Positions 53,594-64,000 of a DNA stretch of 64,000 bases are shown one piece after another. The notes under the pieces were generated by a model. The model was not told the origin of the DNA. It searched no databases and saw only the letters and a list, made by a program, of their open reading frames with translations. Where the stretch lies: contig NZ_LIXJ01000016.1 in NCBI RefSeq assembly GCF_001905795.1, positions 63,550-127,549 on the forward strand. Reading direction: 5' to 3'. Numbering within the stretch: position 1 is the first letter of the stretch; every line of letters starts with the position of its first letter. This DNA is from Streptomyces sp. CB01580 (GTDB lineage: Bacteria; Actinomycetota; Actinomycetes; Streptomycetales; Streptomycetaceae). The position numbers were made by a program, and so were the translations under genes.

Positions 53594-54115
53594 ATGAAGC
53601 CGCTGCTGCTGATCGACATCGACGGTCCGCTCAATCCGTACGCGGCACTCATGAACCGCCGTGTCCCGGACGGCTACACGCGGCACTGGACGCGGCCGAC
53701 GGGCTGGGAGTTCGGACCGCCGCTGCCCGTCCTGCTCAACCCGGAGCACGGCCTGGCGCTGCTCGGCCTCGCCGGGCGCTACGAGCTGGTCTGGGCGACG
53801 ACCTGGATGGACGAGGCCAACGTGTGGATCGGGCCGCGTCTGGGCCTGCCCCCGCTGCCGTACATCGACTGGCCGTCGCTTCCCGTCGCCGCTCCCGAGG
53901 ACACGTACTGGAAGACGCCGTACATCGTGGCGTACGCGGCCGGCCGGCCCTTCGCCTGGATCGACGACGAGATCGCCGACCGGGACCGGGAGTGGGTCCA
54001 TGGGCAGGGGGCGGCGGCGCTGCTGCTGTGGATCGATCCGCGCACCGGGCTGCTGCCGGGCGACTTCGAGACGCTCGCGGGGTGGGCGGACGGGCGCCGG
54101 GGCGGCGCGCGCTGA
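53594..54115 (+). CDS. HAD-like hydrolase domain protein
   Basis: 173 residues starting MKPLLLIDIDGPLNP; the DIDGPLNP stretch is HAD motif I with the two catalytic Asp. WATTWMDEANVWIG follows near motif II, and FAWIDDEIADRD is the C-terminal acidic motif. The pattern matches the small HAD family found in RNA-repair (Swiss Army Knife) proteins, but here it is stand-alone. The start is chosen at the motif; an upstream frame of 40 codons is dismissed. Confidence 0.85.
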   Translation: MKPLLLIDIDGPLNPYAALMNRRVPDGYTRHWTRPTGWEFGPPLPVLLNPEHGLALLGLAGRYELVWATTWMDEANVWIGPRLGLPPLPYIDWPSLPVAAPEDTYWKTPYIVAYAAGRPFAWIDDEIADRDREWVHGQGAAALLLWIDPRTGLLPGDFETLAGWADGRRGGAR

Positions 54116-54138
54116 GCCGCCCGCGCGCCGCCCCGGGC

Positions 54139-54174
54139 CCTGTGCGGCGGTGTCCGCCACCACCGCCGCACGGG
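54139..54174. terminator. Bidirectional terminator, HAD-like / sigma gene
   Basis: Stem of 11 Watson-Crick pairs (GTGCGGCGGTG) extended by a wobble and two more pairs, with an 8-nt loop. It lies between two convergent stops 70 nt apart. Confidence 0.7.
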
Positions 54175-54185
54175 GTCGGCGCCCG

Positions 54186-55100
54186 TCAGCCGTCGAGGAC
54201 GGCCAGATCGAGGCCGGGCAGGCGCGCCGGGTCCTCCGTGACGGACAGGGCGACGATCCTCCCCCGCTCGATCGTGAAGACCATGACCGACAACCGCCCG
54301 CCCTCACGCATCGAGACGACCGCCGGTTCCCCGCCGGCCAGGGCCCGCTGCGACGAACGGGCGAACGGCGCGAACATCATCGCCCGGCGGGCCACGGCCT
54401 CGGCGCCCCGCGCCACGATCGGCATGCCCGCGCCACCGGCGCCCGCGTCCGAGCGCACGACCACGTCCGGGTCGAGCACGGCGACGAGGGCCTCGAAGTC
54501 ACCGCCGCGGGCGGCGGCCAGGAAGGCGTCGACGACCTCGCGCCTGCGGGCGTGGTCCGGACCCGGGTCCGGATCCGCCCCGCGCACCCGGCGCCGGGCC
54601 CGGCTGGCGAGCTGCCGCGTCGCGGCCGGGGTACGGTCCACGACCCGCGCGATCTCGTCGAAGGGCACGGCGAACATGTCGTGCAGGACGAACGCGAGCC
54701 GCTCGGCCGGGTCCAGCGTCTCCAGGACGACCAGCATCGCGAGGCCGACCGAGTCGGCCATCAGCGCCTGTTCCTCGGGGTCGTCGTCCGGACGGCCGCC
54801 GAGCACGGGTTCAGGGGCGTGCGCCTCGGGCACTCCCGCGCCGGGGAACGCCTCGTCCAGGAACGCCTCGCGCCGGGAGCGGCGGGAGCGGAGCATGTCC
54901 AGGCACACCCGCCCGACGACCGTCGTCAGCCAGCCGCCCAGGTTCTCGATCGCCGCGCTGTCGGTACGGCTGAGCCGGATCCAGGCTTCCTGGACGGCGT
55001 CCTCCGCCTCGCTCGCCGAGCCGAGCATCCGGTGGGCCACGGCCTTCAGTTGGTTCCGGTTCTCCTCGAAGCGTTCCGCCAGCAACTCGTTCGTCTCCAC
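54186..55100 (-). CDS. ECF41-type sigma factor with SnoaL-like C-terminal domain
   Basis: 304 residues starting METNELLAERFEENR. Sigma region 2 is VAHRMLGSASEAEDAVQEAW with WLTTVVGRVCLDMLRSR. Region 4 is LETLDPAERLAFVLHDMFAV with FDEIARVVDRTPAATRQLAS. After residue 190 a NTF2/SnoaL-like domain follows (VVDAFLAAARGGDFEALVAV), the hallmark of ECF41 sigma factors, where it modulates activity without a separate anti-sigma factor. An aldo/keto reductase lies 185 nt upstream; ECF41 genes are often near oxidoreductases, which may be targets. Confidence 0.93.
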   Translation of the reverse strand: METNELLAERFEENRNQLKAVAHRMLGSASEAEDAVQEAWIRLSRTDSAAIENLGGWLTTVVGRVCLDMLRSRRSRREAFLDEAFPGAGVPEAHAPEPVLGGRPDDDPEEQALMADSVGLAMLVVLETLDPAERLAFVLHDMFAVPFDEIARVVDRTPAATRQLASRARRRVRGADPDPGPDHARRREVVDAFLAAARGGDFEALVAVLDPDVVVRSDAGAGGAGMPIVARGAEAVARRAMMFAPFARSSQRALAGGEPAVVSMREGGRLSVMVFTIERGRIVALSVTEDPARLPGLDLAVLDG

Positions 55101-55285
55101 AGTGGCCTTTTCCTCCGTCGTGATCCGTCACCGTGATGACGCGCCGGGGGCCGTCGATGTGACAGAGGCCCGCCCGCTCTCATCGGCCCCGCCCCGCTGC
55201 CTTCGTCGGCCCCGCTCCGCCCGACGCACCGGACCGGCCGGGGCGCACCGCCCGCCCGGTCCGCCGGCGCGCACGCGCCTCTCGC

Positions 55286-56257
55286 TCAGCCCCACGGCAG
55301 CGCGGCCCGGTACCGCCAGTACGCCTCCGGATCCTCCACGAGCGCGCCGAGCCGGGAGCGCCGCTCCTCGTCCAGTTCGACGACGGCCGCGTGCAGGTTC
55401 CCGGCGAGCTGTTCGACGGTCGCCGCGCCCGAGAGCACCACTCCGGCCCACGGCTGGTACAGGACGAACGCGAGTGCGACCGCATCCGCCCCCACCCCGG
55501 CGTCGGCCGCGATCTCCCGGATCACCGCGGGGGCCTCCGTCCCGGCGAGCCGCCCGTTCGCCATGCCCTCCTTGACGATGACGGTGAGCCCTGCGTCGTG
55601 CGCCTCGGCGAGCGCCGCTCCGGCCGACGTCTCCAGTGCGTTGAAGGTGGCCTGGACGGTACGGAAGAGCGGCTCGCCGTCGACCGTGACGGCGAGCGCG
55701 GCCCGGATGGCGTCGGCCTGCCGGGGGCCGCTGGTGGAGAGGCCGACGGTGACCCCTTCGGCGGCGAGCCCGGCGAGCCGCGCGTGCAGCTCCCGGTCGG
55801 TCAGGGCCGGGCTGTCGACGGTGACCGAGTGGATCTGGTAGAGGTCGAGGCGGTCGCCGAGCAGGGCGCCGGTCTCGGCGCGCTGGCGCAGGAACGTGGC
55901 GAGGCCGTGGTCCTTCACCTCGTGCGCCTCGGCCTCGACCTTCCAGTCGGCGGTGTAGGTGTAGCCCCATTTGCTGCCGACGACGACGTCGTCCGCCTCC
56001 GGGTGCGCCTTCAGCCAGTCGGCGAGGAACTCCTCCGAACGGCCGTACGAGCGGGCCGCGTCGATGTAGCGGACGCCCTGCGCGTAGGCGGCGTCCAGCA
56101 GTTCGTGGGTGCGTTCGCGCAGCGCCTCGACGCCGCGGTCGCCGGGCAGATCGCGGTCGCGGTGGAGGTTGATGTAGCCGGGTCTGCCGACCGCCGCGAG
56201 ACCGAGCCCGATGTGGGCGGTCGGCGTCGTCGCTGTGGCCAGCCGTGCGAAGGGCAT
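55286..56257 (-). CDS. Aldo/keto reductase
   Basis: 323 residues starting MPFARLATATTPTAHIG. TIM-barrel AKR signatures: YIDAARSYGRSEEFLADWL with the catalytic Asp and Tyr, VGSKWGYTYTADW with the Lys, and LYQIHSVTVDSPA with the His. NADPH-binding end is present (GVVLSGAATVEQLAGNL). Substrate unknown. Confidence 0.93.
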   Translation of the reverse strand: MPFARLATATTPTAHIGLGLAAVGRPGYINLHRDRDLPGDRGVEALRERTHELLDAAYAQGVRYIDAARSYGRSEEFLADWLKAHPEADDVVVGSKWGYTYTADWKVEAEAHEVKDHGLATFLRQRAETGALLGDRLDLYQIHSVTVDSPALTDRELHARLAGLAAEGVTVGLSTSGPRQADAIRAALAVTVDGEPLFRTVQATFNALETSAGAALAEAHDAGLTVIVKEGMANGRLAGTEAPAVIREIAADAGVGADAVALAFVLYQPWAGVVLSGAATVEQLAGNLHAAVVELDEERRSRLGALVEDPEAYWRYRAALPWG

Positions 56258-56367
56258 CGTGGGCTCCTCGTCGTTCGGGTGCGCTCCGCGTCAACGTAAC
56301 CCGGCCCGGCAGGACAGGAGGGCGGGAGCGCGTGCGCGCCCTCCCGCCCTCCGGTTCCGCACCGTCG

Positions 56368-59086
<2,719 letters not shown>

Positions 59087-59114
59087 GGGTTTCTCCTTAC
59101 GGTGCAATCACTGA

Positions 59115-59151
59115 TGGGTATAACTATGCAGTCCTCCGTATGGTTTGTCAA
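59115..59151 (-). promoter_or_regulatory. argG promoter with overlapping ARG box
   Basis: On the minus strand TTGACA (59146-59151) and CATAGT (59123-59128) are spaced by 17 bp, a near-consensus promoter rare in this GC-rich genome. The -10 lies within TGCATAGTTATACCCA (59115-59130), close to the arginine-repressor box pattern TGAATWWWWATTCA, so ArgR binding would block RNA polymerase. Confidence 0.75.
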
Positions 59152-59322
59152 AGGTGCTGGTGGGCGGCGCGGCGCGGGCCCTGCGGCCCCGTTCTCCCGT
59201 CGTGGCGGACCGGTCCGACGGGCCGTGCCCCGCGTACGACGGGACGCGCCCCCGCCCGGGCGGGCGGTGCCGCCCGGTGAAACGGCCTGTCCGGACGGGG
59301 CCGCCGCGACGACAATGCCGCC

Positions 59323-59922
59323 ATGGGAAAGACGTACGAACGAATCGACGGGCGGCTCAGGACCTTCATCGAGGAACAGCGCATCTTCTTCACCGCGACC
59401 GCGCCGCTGGACGGCGAGGGCACGGTCAACCTCTCCCCCAAGGGCGTCAGCGGCTCCTTCGCGGTCGTCGACGAACGGACCGTGGCCTACCTGGACTTCG
59501 CGGGCAGCAACGCCGAGACCATCGCCCACCTCCGGGAGAACGGCCGCATCACCCTGATGTGGTGCGCCTTCCAGGGGCCGCCGACCATCGTGCGCGTGCA
59601 CGGCCGCGGCGAGCCGGTCTTCCGCGACGACCCCCGGTTCCCGTCGCTGCTCGGGCACTTCCGCCAGGTGGATCCCGACCCGCACGGGCTGCGCGCCGTC
59701 ATCGTGGTGCGGGCGGAACTGATCCGGGACAGCTGCGGGTTCGCCGTCCCGTTCATGTCGTACGACGCGGACCGGCCCCTGCACGCCCAGCGTTTCGCCC
59801 GCGAGGACGACGCTTCGCTGAGCACGTACTTCGAGCAGAAGGAACACATCGCGACCAGCATCGACGGGTTGCCGGGCCTGCCGCTCCCGCTGCCGGCGAT
59901 GCCGGGCGTGGAACGGGACTGA
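59323..59922 (+). CDS. Pyridoxamine 5'-phosphate oxidase-family flavoprotein
   Basis: 199 residues, MGKTYERIDGRLRTFI. Split-barrel flavin fold with FFTATAPLDGEGTVNLSPKG, TVAYLDFAGSNAETIAHLR and ITLMWCAFQGPPTIVRVHG. Members use FMN or F420 and act on varied substrates; the exact one is unknown. Divergent from argG with about 170 nt between the gene and the argG promoter. Confidence 0.88.
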   Translation: MGKTYERIDGRLRTFIEEQRIFFTATAPLDGEGTVNLSPKGVSGSFAVVDERTVAYLDFAGSNAETIAHLRENGRITLMWCAFQGPPTIVRVHGRGEPVFRDDPRFPSLLGHFRQVDPDPHGLRAVIVVRAELIRDSCGFAVPFMSYDADRPLHAQRFAREDDASLSTYFEQKEHIATSIDGLPGLPLPLPAMPGVERD

Positions 59923-59993
59923 GCGCCTGGCGGTGGGCGTGGCCGCCGTGGCGGGTCCGGGTACGGCGGGGCGCCGCGGGGTACCGTCCGGGC

Positions 59994-60695
59994 ATGCGCA
60001 GATCCCTGCTGGCCGGCACGGTCCTGCTCGCACTGGCGGGCACGGTCGCGGCCGGGCCCGTCGCCGCGCCGCCCCTGCCCGCCCGGATGGCTGACACCGG
60101 CGGCGGCACTCAGTTGATCACGGCCGAGGCCCCGGCCGGGGGCTCCACCACGGGCACCGTCACCTGGTGGGACCTGCGCCGGGGCGTCTGGACGAGGGCC
60201 GGGTCGGCCCCGGCCCGGTTCGGCGCGAAGGGCCTGGCCGAGGGGGCGACCCGCAAGCAGGGCACCTCCACCACGCCCACCGGCCTGTACGGCCTGCCGT
60301 ACGCCTTCGGGACCGGGGCGGCGCCGCACGGCACCGTCCATCCGTACCGCCGGATCACCGGCCGGTCGTGGTGGTGCCAGGACAACGCGGCGCGCGCCTA
60401 CAACCGCTGGGTGGAGCCCCGGCCCGCGGACTGCCGGGCGAGCGAGGCGGAGCGGCTGGCCGACCATCCGACGCAGTACGCCCGCGCCCTCGTCATCGGC
60501 TTCAACTACGTGCGCCCGGTGCGCGGGCGCGGCGCCGGGATCTTCCTCCACGTCGACGGGCGCGGCGCGACCGCCGGGTGCGTCTCCGTACCGGCAGCCG
60601 CGATGGACCGGATCCTCGGCTGGGTGGAACCGGCCCGTCGTCCGCACATCGCGATCGGGACCCGTTCGGGCCCGACCTCGATCATCCGCTACTGA
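59994..60695 (+). CDS. Secreted L,D-transpeptidase-family protein
   Basis: 233 residues starting MRRSLLAGTVLLALAG. A signal peptide with a likely Ala-X-Ala cleavage region (TVAAGPVAA) precedes the domain. The active-site stretch is GIFLHVDGRGATAGCVSVP with the His and catalytic Cys, in the YkuD-like order. It may cross-link or modify cell-wall peptidoglycan. The usual SxGC motif is replaced by TAGC. Earlier part of the open frame is shadow. Confidence 0.88.
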   Translation: MRRSLLAGTVLLALAGTVAAGPVAAPPLPARMADTGGGTQLITAEAPAGGSTTGTVTWWDLRRGVWTRAGSAPARFGAKGLAEGATRKQGTSTTPTGLYGLPYAFGTGAAPHGTVHPYRRITGRSWWCQDNAARAYNRWVEPRPADCRASEAERLADHPTQYARALVIGFNYVRPVRGRGAGIFLHVDGRGATAGCVSVPAAAMDRILGWVEPARRPHIAIGTRSGPTSIIRY

Positions 60696-60781
60696 GAGCG
60701 TCCACGAACCGGTGGCCGACGCATCCGGGACGACGGACGGCCGGTCCGCGGACGGCCGGCGGCACATACGAAGCGTGCGCG

Positions 60782-60813
60782 GGGCCGGTCCCGGTGACGC
60801 CCGGGACCGGCCC
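60782..60813. terminator. Bidirectional terminator, L,D-transpeptidase / argR
   Basis: Perfect 13-bp stem GGGCCGGTCCCGG with a 6-nt loop between convergent stops. Confidence 0.8.
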
Positions 60814-60836
60814 GGCGGCACCGGATGCCGCGTCGG

Positions 60837-61373
60837 TCAGCGCTCGTTCTGGGCCAGGCGCAGCAGGTGGTCGGCGAGGGCCTGGCCGCCCGCCGGGTCC
60901 CGGCTGATCAGCAGCAGCGTGTCGTCGCCCGCGATGGTGCCGAGGATGTCGTGCAGTTCGGCCTGGTCGATGGCCGAGGCGAGGAACTGCGCGGCGCCGG
61001 GGGGCGTGCGCAGCACGACGAGGTTGGCCGACGCCTCCGCCGAGATGAGCAGTTCGGCGGAGAGCCGGCGCATCCGCTCCTCCTTCGCGGATCCGCCCAG
61101 CGGCGCCTGCGGGGTGCGGAAACCGCCCTCGCTCGGCACCGCGTAGATCAGCTCGCCCCCGGTGTTGCGGATCTTCACCGCACCCAGTTCGTCGAGGTCG
61201 CGGGAGAGCGTCGCCTGGGTGACGCTCAGCCCGTCGTCGGCGAGCAGCCTGGCCAGCTGGCTCTGCGAGCGCACCGGCTGCCGGTTCAGGATGTCCACGA
61301 TCCGGCGGTGGCGCGCGGTGCGGGTCTGCGGCACGGAGGGCCCGCTCTGCTCGGTCTCCTGCGCCTCGGTCAT
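60837..61373 (-). CDS. argR: Arginine repressor ArgR
   Basis: 178 residues from [13 protein letters not shown]. Winged helix (about 25-85) with [20 protein letters not shown] and [14 protein letters not shown]. The C-terminal hexamerisation and arginine-binding domain carries [15 protein letters not shown]. It represses arginine synthesis in the presence of arginine, and so may act on the argG box and on its own operon. The gene follows argD by 10 nt. Confidence 0.97.
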   Translation of the reverse strand: MTEAQETEQSGPSVPQTRTARHRRIVDILNRQPVRSQSQLARLLADDGLSVTQATLSRDLDELGAVKIRNTGGELIYAVPSEGGFRTPQAPLGGSAKEERMRRLSAELLISAEASANLVVLRTPPGAAQFLASAIDQAELHDILGTIAGDDTLLLISRDPAGGQALADHLLRLAQNER

Positions 61374-61383
61374 CGTCGTCGCC

Positions 61384-62580
61384 TCATTCTCCGGATCGTC
61401 CGTCCCCGTGTACCGCGTCGAGGGCGCCGGGAAGTGCCCGGAGGAACGCCTCCACCTCGGCGTCACCGATGATCAGCGGCGGCATCAGCCGCAGGACGTC
61501 GGGGGCGGGGGCGTTCACCAGGATTCCGGCTCCCTGAGCCGCCTGTTGCACCTGGGGCGCGCGGGGCTCGGTGAGCACGATACCCAGCAGCAGGCCGGAG
61601 CCGCGGACGTGGGAGACCAGAGGGTGCCCGAGACCTTCCACTCCGTCCCGGATCCTCTCGCCGAGCCGCTTCACCCGGTCCAGGGCTCCGTCGGTCGCCA
61701 GGGTGTCCAGGACGGCCAGTCCGGCGGCACAGGCGATCGGGTTGCCGCCGAAAGTCGAGCCGTGGTGGCCCGGCTTCAGCAGCTCGGCGGCCGGGCCGAA
61801 GGCGACGGTCGCGCCCAGCGGCAGCCCGCCGCCGAGCCCCTTGGCGAGGGTGACGACATCGGGCTCCACGCCCTGGTGGGCCTGGTGCTCGAACCAGTGG
61901 CCGCAGCGGCCGATGCCGGTCTGCACCTCGTCGAGGGCGAGCAGGGTCCCCGTGGCCCGGGTGATCTCCCGGGCGGCCTCCAGATAGCCCCGGGGCGGCA
62001 CGATCACACCGTTCTCGCCCTGGATCGGTTCGATGACGACCAGCGCGGTGTCGGTGGTGACGGCGGCGCGCAGGGCCTCGGCGTCCCCGTACGGGACGTG
62101 GGTGACGTCGCCGGGCAGCGGCTGGAACGGCTCGCGCTTCCCCGGCTGGCCGGTGAGCGCGAGCGCCCCCGTGGTCCGGCCGTGGAAGCCGCCCTCGGTG
62201 GCGACCATGTGGGTCCGGCCGGTCAGCCGGCCGATCTTGAAGGCGGCCTCGTTGGCCTCGGCGCCGGAGTTCGCGAAGTAGACCCGTCCGTCGCGGCCGA
62301 AGAGCTGGAGCAGCCGTTCGGCGAGGGCGACGGGCTGCGGCGCGATGTAGAGGTTGGAGACGTGGCCGAGGGAGGCGACCTGGGCGGAGACGGCCTCGAC
62401 GACGGCGGGATGGGCGTGGCCCAGCGCGTTGACCGCGATGCCGCCGACGAAGTCGAGGTACTCGGTGCCGTCGGCGTCCCACACCCTGGCCCCCTCGCCG
62501 CGGACGAGGGAGAGCCGGGGGGTGCCGTAGTTGTCCATGAGCGCGTGCTGCCAGCGCTGCGCGTACTCCTGGTTGCTCAT
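61384..62580 (-). CDS. argD: Acetylornithine aminotransferase ArgD
   Basis: PLP enzyme converting N-acetylglutamate semialdehyde to N-acetylornithine. 398 residues, [16 protein letters not shown]. Class III aminotransferase features: [33 protein letters not shown], catalytic Lys in [15 protein letters not shown] and [15 protein letters not shown]. Starts inside the argB stop (4-nt overlap). Complete. Confidence 0.97.
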   Translation of the reverse strand: MSNQEYAQRWQHALMDNYGTPRLSLVRGEGARVWDADGTEYLDFVGGIAVNALGHAHPAVVEAVSAQVASLGHVSNLYIAPQPVALAERLLQLFGRDGRVYFANSGAEANEAAFKIGRLTGRTHMVATEGGFHGRTTGALALTGQPGKREPFQPLPGDVTHVPYGDAEALRAAVTTDTALVVIEPIQGENGVIVPPRGYLEAAREITRATGTLLALDEVQTGIGRCGHWFEHQAHQGVEPDVVTLAKGLGGGLPLGATVAFGPAAELLKPGHHGSTFGGNPIACAAGLAVLDTLATDGALDRVKRLGERIRDGVEGLGHPLVSHVRGSGLLLGIVLTEPRAPQVQQAAQGAGILVNAPAPDVLRLMPPLIIGDAEVEAFLRALPGALDAVHGDGRSGE

Positions 62581-63491
62581 GACTCCCCCTGGGTGTCGGG
62601 TGCCTCGTCGGGCACGACCATCGTGCCGATTCCCTCGTCGGTGAAGATCTCCAGCAGGATCGAGTGCTGGACCCGGCCGTCGATGACCCGGGCGGTCTCG
62701 ACGCCGCCCCGTACGGCGTGCAGGCACCCCTCCATCTTGGGCACCATGCCGCTGGACAGCTCGGGCAGCAGCTTCTCCAGCTCGGTGGCGGTGAGGCGGC
62801 TGATCACGTCGTCGCTGTTCGGCCAGTCCTCGTACAGGCCCTCGACGTCGGTGAGGACCATCAGCGTCTCGGCCCCCAGCGCGGCGGCGAGCGCGGCGGC
62901 GGCGGTGTCGGCGTTGACGTTGTAGACGTGGTGGTCGTCGGCGGAACGGGCGATGGAGGAGACCACGGGGATGCGGCCGTCGTCCAGCAGCGCCTGGATC
63001 GCGCCCGTGTCGATGGCGGTGATCTCGCCGACCCGGCCGATGTCGACGGGTTCCCCGTCGATGACCGGGCGATGCCGTACGGCCGTGATGGTGTGGGCGT
63101 CCTCGCCGGTCAGGCCGACGGCGAGCGGGCCGTGCCGGTTGAGCAGCCCGACCAGCTCGCGCTGGACCTGTCCGGCCAGCACCATCCGTACGACGTCCAT
63201 CGCCTCGGGCGTGGTGACGCGCAGGCCGGCCTTGAACTCGCTGGCCAGACCCTGCTTGTCGAGCTGGGCGCTGATCTGGGGACCGCCGCCGTGCACCACG
63301 ACGGGCTTGAGGCCGGCCTGGCGCAGGAACACGACGTCCTGGGCGAAGGCCGCCTTCAGCTCGTCGTCGACCATGGCGTTGCCGCCGAACTTGATGACGA
63401 CGGTCCTGCCGTGGTGCCGGGTCAGCCAGGGCAGTGCCTCGATGAGGATCTGCGCCTTCGGGAGTGCGGTGTGCTTCCGCGCCGTGGTCAT
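62577..63491 (-). CDS. argB: Acetylglutamate kinase ArgB
   Basis: Phosphorylates N-acetylglutamate, the controlled step of arginine synthesis. 304 residues, [15 protein letters not shown]. Amino-acid kinase motifs [54 protein letters not shown] and [13 protein letters not shown]. Hexameric, arginine-inhibited enzymes have an N-terminal helix like the one here. Overlaps argJ by 4 nt and argD by 4 nt. Confidence 0.97.
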   Translation of the reverse strand: MTTARKHTALPKAQILIEALPWLTRHHGRTVVIKFGGNAMVDDELKAAFAQDVVFLRQAGLKPVVVHGGGPQISAQLDKQGLASEFKAGLRVTTPEAMDVVRMVLAGQVQRELVGLLNRHGPLAVGLTGEDAHTITAVRHRPVIDGEPVDIGRVGEITAIDTGAIQALLDDGRIPVVSSIARSADDHHVYNVNADTAAAALAAALGAETLMVLTDVEGLYEDWPNSDDVISRLTATELEKLLPELSSGMVPKMEGCLHAVRGGVETARVIDGRVQHSILLEIFTDEGIGTMVVPDEAPDTQGES

Positions 63492-64000
63492 GAGCTGTAC
63501 GCGCTGTTCTCGTGGACGTAGTCCGCGGTGAGGTCGTTGGCCCAGATGACGGCGGACTCGGTGCCGGCGGCCAGGTCGGCGGTGACGGCGACCTCCCGGT
63601 AGCGCATGTCGACCAGGTCACGGTCCTCGCCGAAGCTGCCGTTCCTGCAGACCCAGACACCGTTGATGGCGACGTTCAGCTGGTCGGGATCGAAGGCGGC
63701 CTTCGTGGTGCCGATCGCGGAGAGGACCCGGCCCCAGTTGGGGTCCTCGCCGTGGATGGCGCACTTGAGGAGGTTGTTGCGGGCGATGGAGCGGCCCACC
63801 TCGACGGCGTCGTCCTCGGTCGCGGCGTTGATCACCTCGATCCGGATGTCCTTGGAGGCGCCCTCGGCGTCGCCGATGAGCTGCCGGGCGAGGTCGGCGC
63901 AGACGGCGCGCACGGCCTGGGCGAACTCGTCCTGGTCCGGAGTGGTCCCGCTGGCGCCGGAGGCCAGCAGCAGCACGGTGTCGTTGGTGGACATGCAGCC
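63488..64000 (-). CDS. argJ: Glutamate N-acetyltransferase ArgJ, C-terminal part
   Basis: Partial: the window ends inside the gene, so about half is missing at the 5' side. The visible residues include [56 protein letters not shown] and the end [17 protein letters not shown]. These match the beta subunit and C-terminus of the self-cleaving ArgJ. The self-cleavage site lies just outside or close to the edge and cannot be checked. It is the first known gene of argJ-argB-argD-argR. Confidence 0.94.
   Translation of the reverse strand, partial: GCMSTNDTVLLLASGASGTTPDQDEFAQAVRAVCADLARQLIGDAEGASKDIRIEVINAATEDDAVEVGRSIARNNLLKCAIHGEDPNWGRVLSAIGTTKAAFDPDQLNVAINGVWVCRNGSFGEDRDLVDMRYREVAVTADLAAGTESAVIWANDLTADYVHENSAYSS

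Overview
The window is high-GC actinobacterial chromosome, almost certainly Streptomyces. The evidence is third-position GC bias, GTG and TTG starts with GGAGG-type ribosome binding sites, an intact sporulation gene ssgB, Streptomyces-type small membrane proteins, long GC-rich hairpin terminators and a core gene order. I see no prophage, CRISPR array, plasmid origin, intact insertion sequence or secondary-metabolite cluster. It reads as conserved core chromosome with local oddities.

Layout. 0.2-8.6 kb (minus strand): pgsA, a PatA-type acyltransferase, pimA and a small membrane protein, then pdxS-pdxT, yebC and ruvC-ruvA-ruvB. These cover phosphatidylinositol and PIM lipid synthesis, PLP synthesis and Holliday junction processing, in the order also found in mycobacteria (thrS-HIT-pgsA-acyltransferase-pimA). 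9-18.5 kb: an EF-G-like GTPase and a membrane protein on the plus strand, then HIT and thrS on the minus strand, then a gene broken by many frameshifts, then a DnaQ-like exonuclease. 18.5-22.3 kb: two identical tRNA-Val(CAC) genes bracket a SRPBCC protein and a very large polytopic membrane protein. 22.3-28.4 kb: a TIGR02611-type membrane protein, ssgB, a CGNR zinc-finger protein, a small unannotated membrane protein, a LacI regulator, a DsbA-like protein, a 207-bp MITE-like element and a double-GNAT protein. 28.5-31 kb: pabB-pabC and a five-gene tRNA cluster (Gly, Cys, Val x3).

31-43.5 kb: a zinc-ribbon protein, an APH-like kinase, a Ser/Thr kinase, a SpoU methyltransferase, then siroheme/cobalamin genes: a CysG-like enzyme, a BluB-CobT fusion with a roughly 715-residue disordered arm, and CbiE-CbiT (CobL). 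43.6-46.6 kb: a metN-metI-metQ methionine transporter operon behind a possible Met/Cys leader peptide. 46.9-56.3 kb: small membrane proteins, an ECF-sigma-like reading frame that runs into a GNAT gene, GDPD, PlsC, a TetR-MFS operon with a palindromic operator, a HAD-like protein, an ECF41-type sigma factor and an aldo/keto reductase. 56.4-64 kb: arginine synthesis: argG and argH, with an ARG-box-like operator over the argG promoter, then the coupled argJ-argB-argD-argR operon, with argJ cut by the window end.

The best candidates for follow-up are the BluB-CobT fusion with its long arm, the multi-frameshift gene upstream of thrS, the MITE-like element at 27.3-27.5 kb, the sigma-GNAT read-through frame, the metN leader peptide and the small membrane ORF at 24.35-24.53 kb. 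I did not find a convincing new multi-gene system. All calls come from reading the sequence by eye; no database search was run.
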